Source: Ctenosaura bakeri
Taxonomy: Eukaryota > Chordata > Lepidosauria > Squamata > Iguanidae
Assembly (NCBI GenBank): GCA_948474755.1
Contig: CAOLHI010002132.1
Span: 1-64,000 of the forward strand
DNA: 64,000 bases
Reading direction: 5' to 3'
The notes under the pieces were generated by a model, which was not told where the DNA came from, made no database searches, and saw only the letters and a list, made by a program, of their open reading frames with translations. Positions within the stretch are counted from its first letter, which is position 1; every line of letters starts with the position of its first letter. Position numbers and translations under genes: made by a program. Of this stretch, positions 24,601 to 36,600 are shown in pieces.

Positions 24601-27600
24601 GCAAGAGGCAGGGTGCTTTGCATGTTGAGAAATGGTCAAGAAGATGGGGTCCTTTCTATCTAAACATTCGTTATGTGCTATTGACTTTCCTACCTAGGTT
24701 TTAGATTGAATTCTCAATATACCTTTCAGTGGGGAGTATTTTTTTTTTAAAAAAAAATCTAATAGCATAAATTTTGTTATTTTATTAGCGATGTTATTAC
24801 ATTAGTTCCACCTTCCCCATGACAAACTCAGCAGCTTAGATAGCTGTTCTCTGTGAGCTTCCACCTGCAGTGTAACAGTGATTGACTGTAAGTTCATTAC
24901 TTTGTCTATGGCTGTGTGAGAACTAGCCCTTAATGTTTCCTAAGGGCTTAACGTTCCCCAGTGCACATTCTGCATCAACCTACCCCAGTCTGGTAGATAA
25001 TGAGAGTTGTGGTCCAGTATATGCAGTGGGCACCAGTTTGGGGAAAGCTCGTTGATATTCTCATGTTACTCCCATTCTCAGCAATCGTAGGAGGAAGGAG
25101 CAATGTTTTTCTGATATGCAGTGAATACTCTTTGGCAATCTCAAAAAGTCTAGAGCTGATGGTGTTTTTGTCTCTTTTGCAAAGCAGTCTTCAGGTTAAT
25201 TATGGTTTGTTTATTGCCTTGTAACATTGAACAGACCTGGGACAAATAATAGTCAGGACTTGCTGTTTGAGTCATTAATTCTAGAATTTTTTTCTTGTTA
25301 ATTTTTGCTTCAAATGACAGGGATATTGGTGGGAATAAAGTTAGCTTAGGAATGAAACCATTTCTGGATTTAGCAATTAAAGGGAGTTCTTTGTCCAGAA
25401 TATTAAAAGAAGGTTTCTGGTTGTTGTTGTTTTTTTGTTTTTGTTTTTCATTCTTTGTAGCAAGTCAGATCTGGGAAGATCTCTCTTTCTGGGTCCTTTA
25501 TGTAATAGTTGTTTGGTTTTGACATAATATTCAGACACCCAGATTTTTTCCCCTTTCACTCAAGTGCATCTACTATGCAGAAGTTGTCTTTTTCTAATAC
25601 TCAGATTGCATATTTATTTGTTTATTTAGTTTGTTCATTTGTTGCTTGGAATTTTTCTAGCTAGTACATCAATTTGAATAGTGTTTTAAGAATATACTGA
25701 AGAGCAACGTAATTTATTCCCACTGTTTTTCAGTGGCTTTCCTGTAGAGTAATTTTGACTGGGAGAGCCAGCATGCTGTGGTGTTTTGAATCTTGAACTA
25801 AAAGCCTGGGAGACCATGGTTTGAGCCATAGAAATCTCCTGGGCGACCTTGGGCAGGGCACACTTTTTCAGTCTCAGAGGAAGGCAATGGTGAGCCCCCT
25901 CTGAATAAGTCTTGCCAAGAAAAGCATGTGAGAGATTCATCTTAGGACTACCATGTGTTCAAAATGACTTGAAGGCACACAACACAAATCTTGAGTGGTG
26001 AGTTAGCATCTTGTGATGGCCACAGACAAGTACAACTATATTGCAGATAGTAAGAAGGGACTTTGTTTTATTCTGGACAGTTAATCTTAAATTTCTATGG
26101 CTAGCTCAAGCTGAGGGTTTCCATTTCAAATATTGCATCTTAGGGGACAACAGATGATGTATGATGCATATTGATCCAGTGGAGCTGAGGGAGGGTGTTC
26201 TGATGGGGGCATTGCAGCCCATGCTTTACACAGGACATCCTATTCCACTGCCTGCAAGAGTTGTCCATCTGCTGAACCAGTTTGTAGTGTTGTTATACGA
26301 AAATTTGTACCGCAAACACTGTTATAATGATTTGCATATAGTTATCAGTGCTGCTTCACACAAAACTTACTGTAAGGATACACTTGATTTCTTACTCTTA
26401 TAAATCATGATTGCCCAGCACTGGAATCACCAGAGAATAGGAAACCTGAGAGAGTCTGTCATTAATTCTTGTTCTCAGTAGTGTGGTTGGTTCTTTGAAA
26501 ATGATTTGAGTTTTGTGTTACTGGTGAACCTACATGTGGCTGTTGTTGGCTTAGATAAGGCACAGAGAATTTTTTTCTCCATCCATCCCATGAGGGTGGC
26601 AGGGGCCATGAACATCTTCTTTGTATTTCTCTTTCTGCCATCCTTTTCCTCTCTTTTTCCTGAGCTTATGCTTTACTATATCTCTGAAACAGCACAAAGT
26701 CAGTAGTAAAAAGATATGCTTCTGTCCTGTTGCCCAGCCTCGAACAATAGAGTGATTGTCCAGGTTTTCTGTCTCCCTTTGTAATTGCCATATGACTAGA
26801 GCACCAACAACCCAGTATACTCAGATAAAACCTTCTGCCATTTTCCTCTAGATATGCCGTAGTTTTATAGTAGTAAAAGAACAGTATATGCAGAATACCT
26901 GTTTGTCAGATCTCCACATTAGAGTCAAGAGCATCTGAAGAAAGCAGGTCGTATAGATGCCATTTGTGATATTCATAGGCAAGACGAGATTTCCTGTATG
27001 AAATTTCTTTCATCTTAGAATGCTACCCAGTATTTAAGTTTTAGTAGTTTCATGTGCTTGAATTTCAGCAACCATAGATACCTAGTATGGTATAGTGGTT
27101 TGAATGTTGAAGTACAACTCTGAGAGACCAGGGTTTGAATATCCACTTGACCATGGGAACTCACTGGATAGCCTTGGGCAACTCACACTTTCTCACCTTT
27201 GGATGAAGTAAATGGCAAACCCCTACCGAACAAGTCTTGTCAAGAAAACCTTGTGATAGGTTCCCCTAAGGTATCCAGCAACAATGAAGGGCATAAGCAG
27301 ATTCAGTCACTGTGTTCTTTAGCAATTATTTGTACCTTTTCCCCCGTAGATGTGTGCAGGGAAAGGACCTGAGGTGCACCCACCCCCAGAAGGGTGTATG
27401 GAAGCTAACCAAGATGGCAACTCAGTTTTACCTCTGGATTTGGCAATGGAACAGCATTCAGGGCTATGTGGCCCCCTTAGAACCAAGGAACAGTGCAGGT
27501 TGTGGCAAACATGAGGAAACAGTTTTGTTTACTAGTAAAAAGAATGGCTAGTACAGCCATGGGCACTGCTTCATCCTCCTCTTGTATTGGTTTGCTGAGG

Positions 27601-30600
27601 TACCTGTGACCAAGGGCATGGGACAAGTTTACACTTCTGGTCTTCAAACTGGAGTTTCTGTTCAATGCAAAGAATTCCTGATCTGCAAACAAGATCTCCT
27701 TTTCTATGCAAAGCCTTACCAATTCACCAGCAGAGGTCCTGTTTCTTGGAGAGCCTTCCCAGTATGTGAATCAGAGCTGCTGATCCATGTAAAGCCTTTC
27801 CAGGCTTGAAACAGCCTGTTATCTTCAGTCACTGTTCAGAGATAAGATGGTAAGGACATGATAGCGACTAGAAAGAATATTAAAAAATATTCAAAGACCC
27901 TGTTTCTCAAACTGTTGGCTTGCTGGCTAACAACAGGACCAGCCTGTGGTCTTTGAACAGTGGACCAGACCGGGTTTCCTGTTCAGAACTGCATGCCTTT
28001 GACACAGCACATACTCCCTGTTTATCAGCAGTGGCAATGAGGAAAGAGAAAACGTACATAGTTAAGGTGCACCTTTCTTTTTGTCCTTTTTATAACTGGC
28101 AGGTTAATAGCTTAACTTGTTATCTGTCAGGCACTGCAAGAATAGAACTATCATTAGGAATCAGTTTCACCTTTCTAATCTTTAACATTTTACTTACCAA
28201 ATCAGGGGCAGTGAGATTGTCAATGAACTGGTGTGACTGCAAGAGTGAAAAGGGATGTTTGAAATTTGCAAGGGGCAGGAATTAAAATGACTCCTTTGTT
28301 AAACCTACAGCAGCTCAGGGGGAAAAAAATCACTCAGCTGTAGAAGCTTCACAAGTCATGCTGGAATTGACAGTTACCCTTTAGTATACCAGTGAGTATC
28401 TGTATAACAAGAGCTGAAATGAGAGAGTTTGGGGAGGATGAAGGCTGTGACAGAATAATTCTACCATTTCTCATATCCCAGCTCTTGTAAAACATGAGGA
28501 TAACGATCCCACTGTTTCATTGCAGATTTTCTTTCTTTCCTTCCTTCTTTCTCTTCTAAATTATCTTGAGCAACCACTCAAGTTCAATTAAGAAAAAGCC
28601 ATTTCTCTCACATCTAAATATACCTACATTCCTTTCACACAGAAATCGTTTGCCTCTGACTGACAGTACCTGAAGAACAGTTTTTGTTTTGTTTTTTAAA
28701 GAAAGCCTGAAAAGATTAAATACTCTGATCGTGTAATCACTCCTTCAGCTCTTGTTGCAGTAGAGAGACTCCTTTCCCTGCTGGGGTTTTAAATCTTGCC
28801 AGGAAAAGTGTAGAGCCTCTTTACTTGTTAAGTGTATACATGTCACCTCAAGTATGGAATGTCCTGAAAAGTGGCTAGGATTACTAGATGTTCCTAATCT
28901 TAAAGTCTCTTAATCTCTTAGCAAGATTTTTCTTTTCTTTTCTTTTTTTTTTAAAAAAAAAGTACTGTTGCACTTTAAAAAAACTCTCATCTTTTAAAAA
29001 GTTGCTCACTTAAATCAAACCATAGGTGGATCCAGAAATAGTGGCACATCATAACGTAACAAAGATTAACACACTCATATTCTGATTTTATTGTATCCTT
29101 CTAAATATTATTTGTGGATATTGCCTAAAGATCTGGATGAAAACCTTTTGCAAATGCTGCACATTTTTGGACTGCAGGGAAAATTCCATTTTGAGAAGGG
29201 TCTTTAGGACCGTTTGCTCCTCTTTTATGCAAAACCCTACCAATTGGCTACCAGAGGTGCTGTTTCATGCAGAACCCTCCCAGATTGTAAATCAGAGCTT
29301 TTTTGATCCATGAAAAATCTTTTCAAGGCTTAAAACAGCCTGTTATCTTCAATCAGTGATCAGGGTTAAGGACAAAAGAAGTGCTGGAAGAAAGATGGGT
29401 AATCTCTGCAGGCTGGATTAGATTTATCTGTTGGAGTTTCCCATTTTTTTCTACACATAAATATGCTTTCTCAAATTGTTGTTTGAATAATATAACACAC
29501 TAACATTCAGTTCAAAGACATGTCTGTGTTAGTCTCAATCGGTTTGCAGAGGTATCTTGTAGTGTCTTTTCAGACTAGGTCAGAGAAAGAAGTTGAAAAA
29601 GACTTAGGCTGCAAAAGTTTGTGCTATAAAACTTCTTTATCTCAGTCTCAAAGGTACTACAATATCCATTTGCACACTAACACCTATTTACCAATGGTGA
29701 AATTGGCGAGGACATTATATTGATTGGAAAGAATATTTCTAAAAAATTAAAAAAATATCAGTGTTTTTCAAGTGTGGGGAAACCCTGACAAGTAGAATCT
29801 GGGGCTAAGAAGAATATTCACATTGTTTGGGATTTGTTCTATGTAAAAATTCACACTGTTTTTTTGCACAGGAAACAACTGTTTGCACAGATAATATATC
29901 TGCACAAAAATTGTATTTTCTTTCCCAAAAACACATGTGAAGTTTGTGTAGAATAACTCCCCAACTACAATATTTTCTGCACAGTAAATAGCACTTTCTG
30001 TGCAGAAAATACTATTGCTGTACAGAAACATATTTTTTGTAGAAAATGTTGTTTTGTCAAAAAATATCATGTGTGAATTTTGTACAGATTAAATCTTGAA
30101 GAAAATTAGTCATTGTTTACTTTAGTACTCAAAATTAGCAGGGAATTAAATCCTTAATATTGAGACACTGGAAAGGATCAAAACTGGCTTGGCTTTGGGG
30201 TATGAAATTAAGTATTTTGCAAAATTGGTACAGAATTAAGAACTGAGGGCAGAAGCTAACATACTAGATCACCACAAATACAAACAAACAAACCCCCCCC
30301 TGAGTTGTTCCACTTCTGTTGGAGATGCAGATTCAGCTATAAGGAAATATGCCTGCTCAGAATGTCAGGCAGAAACAAACTGGGAAGTCTACATTTTTGT
30401 TGTAATCCATTCTTTCTCTTCTATTTAAGAAGCCTATTTTTGTAAATGATTGGTATGACTGTCCAGGAGTGTAGCTATACAGGGGGTTAAAATGAAGACA
30501 TTGCCCCCATAAGAATTCTGCCCTCTTGCAAATGAAAATTTCCTCTACTTCTCAAATTTGTAATATTCCAGGGACTGTGTCATTGAAAATCATTTATACC

Positions 30601-33600
30601 AGAAGTGTTATATTTGCTGTATTTTCATTCTCTCAGTAATTTTTTGTGCCCATCCTCAATAGATGCCTAGGCTGTATTTCTGATTGCTCAAGTGAAATTC
30701 TAAGTAACTGCAATGCCAGAAATTTGGGGACTGAAGGACAGTTTCACTGGGGAGGCAGCAACGTCGTTTTGCTCCCCCATCAGTACACTGCTGTGTCTGC
30801 CTATCACATCCTTTTACTTATCTAAGCTTACTAACCAGTTGTTTATATTCTGTTTTTATTTGAAGGTGACGATCAGATGGAGAGAAAAGGACAAGTTTTG
30901 TTTCTTTTAGTGGAACAAGCACTTCAATTTCAAGATTACAAAGCAGCCAATATGCACTGCCAGGAACTTATGGCTTCAGGTGAAGGACATTCTCTCTCCT
31001 CTCCATACATGCACACATAAACACACACACAAACACACAAACCCCTAAAGCGCTTTTATAATTTTTAACAGAAAATGCTGCTTAAATTTAGATCAGTATG
31101 GATATCAGATGGCCTTAAGCTGATCTGGCAATTCCTCCCCGACAACATCCTTAAACCTAAAGGTTTTGTTTATTTGTTGTTGCTTATTGAATCACTGAAA
31201 ACTGTGTTTCACCAGTGTTCAGAGAAAATTGGGTAAAGTGTGTGTACTATAATATGATAGAAACTATTTGGTGATGATGAGGTACAGTCAGCTGCCATAT
31301 TAAAAATAAAATAAACAGAGAATAGAATCATGCCTGTGTGTAATTCATACATAGATTTATTCTACTTTGGTTAGACCCACCTGAAGTACTGTGTCCAGTT
31401 CTGGGCACCAGAATTCGAGAAAGCTATTGACAAGCTAGACTGTGCCTGGAGGAGGGTGACCAAAATGGTGAAAGGCCAGAAAACCATGCCCTGTGAGGAG
31501 CAGTTTAGCAAGCTAGGTATGTTTAGCCTGAAGAAGAGAAGTTTAAGAGGTGACATGATAGCTATGTTTAAATATTTGTAGAGATGTCATATGGATGATG
31601 GAGCAAGCTAAAAGATTAAGGCACAGAACAATGGCTTTAAACTTGAGGGGGAAAATGTCGCTTAAACATAAGGAAGAACTTCCTAAAGGTAAAAGCAGTT
31701 CTACAGTAGAATATGCTGCCTCAGAGTATGGTGGAGTCTCTTTCTTTGGGGGTTTTTAAACATAGGCTTGAGGGCCATCTGTCAGGAATGCTTTGATTGT
31801 GTATTTCTGGGTTGGACTAGATGGCCCTTGTGGTCTCCTCCAGCTCTGTGGTTCTGTTATTCTAAGTGCCTGCCTGATTGAGTTTATTCTTATGGCAGAA
31901 AACTGTTACAGAGAAGTATTAAGCTTTGATAACCAAGTCCTTCTATCCAAAAACTAATGCTTGGATCTCTGAAAATTTGAAATCCTTATCTTAACGTAAT
32001 TTCAGTTTTGAACAAAAGGTCTCAGTTTCATCAAAAAATCTTAATTTCAATTTTGTATTTTTATTTTAAATGTGTAAATCAGGCTACTCTAAAAGTTGGG
32101 ATGTTTGCAGCCAGTTAGGACAATCTGAAGGTTACCAGGACATGTCAGTTCGGCAGGAGCTCATAGCCTACGCTTTGACACACTGTCCCCCAAGTGCGAT
32201 AGAACCACTGCTGGCAGCAAGCCGCACTCTGCAAACTGAGGTCTGTCTTCATTTTTTTAAACATTTCTTGAAAATAGCTTCTGAAAAAACAATGTCTGTT
32301 CTTTTTCTGCATATTTGTATTACTGTAATAGTGGAATGAAATATTTAACAAAGTGCTAAGCAATATTTACAGACATGGTTTATCTTGCTTCCTGGACATA
32401 GTTCTAATGTTTGAGCTAGAACTTCAGTATGAAGCTAGTTTATTTTATAACAGAGTACATACAGAATTCGAATCTTCTTCATATGATCCTCAAAAATAGT
32501 GTGTGTGTAATAAATATTAAAGAAAAATTCCCAGAATTTTACAACATGGTACCTTTTGTTGCTTTTCAGCAAGCATCTACAAAAGAAGAATTATAGGGTA
32601 GGAAAAACATCTGTGAGAAGGAACAATATGTCACTTCCACCTAACCTTGCTTTTCCCCTTCCTCTTTTCTTCTCATGATTTTAGTCACCAACCCAATGCA
32701 CACAGTCTCATTTCCCTGCAGCAACATTCTATCATTGGACTTCTGCCCAGATGCAGAGGCCCCAAAGCAAATGTTCCTTGCCCAAGGAATATGCATCTAC
32801 TGATAGATTGGATAGGACTCTTATTTTTGTTTTATTTTTCTTTTATCTAGTACAGACTTTTTAGCATATGCTTTAGTGTATGTTGCTGAAAAATATACGT
32901 GTTTTAATATATGTTTCTGAGACTTTTCTGTTGTTTTCAGTGCAAATGATGCTTTTCTATTGTAATACTGGTAGTTCCAGCTCCTCGCCTAATTCTGTTC
33001 TTACCACTTTCTAACCTTTCCTTGATGAACTGCATAAAATGTATTGTCTCTACCTCTTCCTGTCTTACCTCTATTACTACATGTTTGTCACAGTCTAGTC
33101 TACATGCTTGTAATGGTTTGTATATTTCTGGAGCAGGAATTTGGCTTCTCTTTATTTTTATAATTTTTGGAAATGCAAAACTATTTTTTAAAGAACAAAG
33201 CCCACTATCTTCTGCCTTCTTTGCTTGAAATAGGGCAGGTTGATTTTAAATAAGCATCATATACAAGAAGATAGTGCACTTTTTCTAAATATTGAGTAAT
33301 TTAGCAGACACATTATCAATTCCTCCTTAGATTCTTTATCGTGCAGTCAACTACCAAATACGGCCTTCAGAAAAGGAGGAAAACATAAATACATCCAGAT
33401 CCCCAGGTGGAGTCAGAACAGAGTCATCTTTTGAGGTAAGGATTTTTTTTTTTAAGGACAGTGACATTTTTTTCTAATTGCGTTTGTCATTATTTTAAAG
33501 TTAGGCTGATCCAAAGATGGAAATGAGGTAAGCTACAATTTTCTACTTATACAAATATTTCCCCCCTGCTCTTTTTTTCAATCAAGTTTCTGTTTCTTCC

Positions 33601-36600
33601 CCTGTTTTGCAGTTTCTTCTTTTTCAGCTTCTTATGGCTATCTTCCTCTGTCAACCGGATTCTTCTGGAATTTCTCTTTTTTTTTCATTAGCTTTTCTAG
33701 GCAGTATTTAATCCTGGATCTTTGCTGGAACAGTTAAATCTAGTAGAAACAGGAAGAGGGATGATCTTGTTTTCCTCATGTGCCTCCAAAACCAGGTCTG
33801 ACAGATTGAAAAAGCCCACAGAGCCAGGGAGGGAGGGAAATGATAAAAGCTCTGCTGTGTTGGTGCTGCAGCACCTGCATGACATCGGACTTAGGTCTCT
33901 AACTGCAATACTCTCTTTTTCCAGATTCATCTATGCTTAGGCTGCCCTAAGCTCTATGCATATGCCAGGATCACATGCTTAGAATTACATGAAATGAATC
34001 AAACAGTAAAGCCATTTGTAATCGTCCTGTCGGCCCCACTTTTGAGTATCCACATGTCGAAGTGGAAGAGGGGAGGCTGCTCTGTTGTGTGGGCTCCAGT
34101 TAGATTTAGAGTCATGCTCTACTACTGTACTTTATCAAGAAGGTGGAACATGTGGCACTTTGTATGTTGTTCAGTGATAACTTCCTTGTGATCATTTCTC
34201 ACTACTGCTGTGATTGCAAAGGAACTTGAGAGCTGAAATCCAGCAACATGAGAAGTGCCACAAGTTGTCCACAATTGTTTTGTATCATTGGAAGGGACTA
34301 CTCGCATAGACTGGGTCTTCTGGGTCCATAAGACTGCTTCCCTATCTCCCTGCCCCTCAAATGTTCAGAAGTCTACTTCTGGTATTAAAAAACATTGACT
34401 TGGAGGGGGTTAAATAGTGCTCCTGGAGGTTTGCAGGAGGAACATTCCACTTTCTGTTTTCAGGAAAAGGGCAATCCAGGGAACCCATGGAGAGCTGAAC
34501 TTCAGAAGAGCCTCACACAGTCCTGGGACCACATTTTGCCCATCTCTTTTGTGAATATATATGTTATGAGTATATATGTCCATCTTGGACAGCCTTAACC
34601 CTAAAAGCCAGCCTGTTAAATGGTAAAAATAAATAAATGAATATTAAGTAATTGCATGATCCTGACACACAGACTGTTCTCTGTATATACCTGTGTATAA
34701 TTATTCCCAGACAAAATGAATCTTGTTTTGTGTTCAGAGTTCTGGTGACTTTCAGATTCTGTTATCAGTTTGATAACTTCATCAGTTAGAATTATGAAAG
34801 TGTTTGGTGAATTCTCTGTTAACAGTTACATGCTTTTTAAAAAAGAGATTTCCTACCCTGAGGGAACAGTCAAAGTCTTAGGAACAGTTATGGTTCAAAG
34901 GATTGGTTCTTGGATAAGAGTGCACATCCCACGACTTCTCTGCTTTTTCTATATCTATACCTATATCTATATATCTATATCTAATTTATAATAATTTTAT
35001 CAATACATGAAAGTCATCAACATTTAGCATACTAAACCTATTTAACAGATTGTAATACTAAACATGTGGTGCATGTAAAACTCCCTTTTCCCATGGATTA
35101 TTTATTTATTTATTAGAATATTTATACCCCACTCTATATTGAGAGATCTCAGGGTAGTTACAAATAACATTAAAATAAGTTAAGTGGTTTGAAATGATAA
35201 AAATAATTTAAATAAGCAAAACGAAAAATATTAAAAATCATAATTAAAATTGGAAATATTTAAAAAAATTAAAACTATGTACAACTGCATTTGGGATGCA
35301 TTAATGAGATGAGTAAGCAAGTTTTTACTTGGGGCCTAAATGAAATGAGTGTTGGTGCCAATCAGCTTTCTGAGGGTAGGACATTTCACGGTTGGAGGAC
35401 CATGGCTGAGAAGGCACTCTCAAGTGTCCCAACAGTGTATTGACCTCACCAGTGGGACATGGAGGATGGCTCCCCCAGCAGGCCTCAGTGTTGGGCAGGC
35501 ACATATGGAAGGAGGCATTCCTTCAGGTATCAAGATCCCAATCTATTAGGCCTTTAAATGTCATCACAAGCACCTTGAATTCAGACTGCAAACATATTCA
35601 CATCTTTTATGACTGGTGTTATATGTTGTCTATAGGCTCCATAGGATATTCCAGTAAGCAGTCAAACTGCTGCATGTTGCTCAAGCTGCAGCTTCCATGT
35701 TTTCTTCAAGGATAGCCCCACATGGTGCGCATTACAGTACTCTAATTGGGAGATTGCCAGGTCATGGAGTACTATAGGTTATCTCTGTCCAGGAAGGGCA
35801 TGGCTGGCACATCAGTCAAAGCTGGAGCCAAGCACTCTGAACCATAGAATCTACTGGGGCCTCCAGTGACAGGAATTGATCTAAAAATACTCCAGAGCCA
35901 CACACCTGCTCCTTCTGGGGAAATGGAACCCCATCCATGACAGCCTGTTTGCTGAATTCCCAGATCCAAGAACCACCAATCCAGAGAGCCTCCATTTATT
36001 GCGATTCTTCAGTTTATTGGCCCTCATCCAGCCCATTGCATCATCCAAGCACTGGTCCAGTATCTGCACAGCCCCAGCTGACTGATGGCAAGGAGAAGTA
36101 CAGCTGAGTGAGTGACCAAGATCTTTCTGACTTCACTCAGCAGCTTCATATCAACACTGAACAGCATGGGGGATAAGATGTAACCTTGTGGCAGCCCACA
36201 GCTTAAAAACCATGGGGATGAACAAGAATCTCCCAGTGCTACCCTCTGGAACCAGCTCTCCAGGTAGGAGGGGAACATTGTAGCACAGTGCCTCCTACTT
36301 CCATCCCATAGAGCTGGTCCAGGAAGATACCATGATCAAAAGCTGTTGGGAGATCCAGGATGCTCAACAACAAGGTGGCACTCCCCGTGTCTTTCCCCCA
36401 CACTATGTTGTCAGTCAGAGCAACTGAGGCCATTTCAGTGCTGTAGCCTAGCCTAAAACCAGACTGAAATGGGTCCAGATAATCTGTTCCCCTCTAGAAT
36501 GCCTGAAGGTATGCAGCTACCATATGCTCAAGCGCTTTGGCGTAAAAGCAGTAGGGTAGTAGGTCTCATATAAATCTGGGTCCCCAGAGGTCCTCTTTAG

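Larger units (their letters stand above)
15397..30865 (+). other. NBAS: NBAS intron c-d (15,469 bp)
   Basis: The longest intron here. Contents in order: tandem repeat 16484-16735; hairpin MITE 19190-19410; TCTA microsatellite 21560-21635; poly-A 22239-22272; hAT-like element 22843-23524; minisatellite-bearing element 23685-24540; two Sauria-like SINEs; a duplicated unclassified repeat (27.6-27.9 and 29.2-29.8 kb); and a hairpin-rich repeat near 30 kb. 17040-19190, 19411-21260, 21800-22235, 24545-25755 and 25991-27080 show no feature I can name. Confidence 0.85.

Noticed and set aside
30713..30910. 65-codon open frame overlapping NBAS exon d
   Set aside because: Wrong reading frame; the conserved NBAS translation uses the frame beginning with GAC at 30868.
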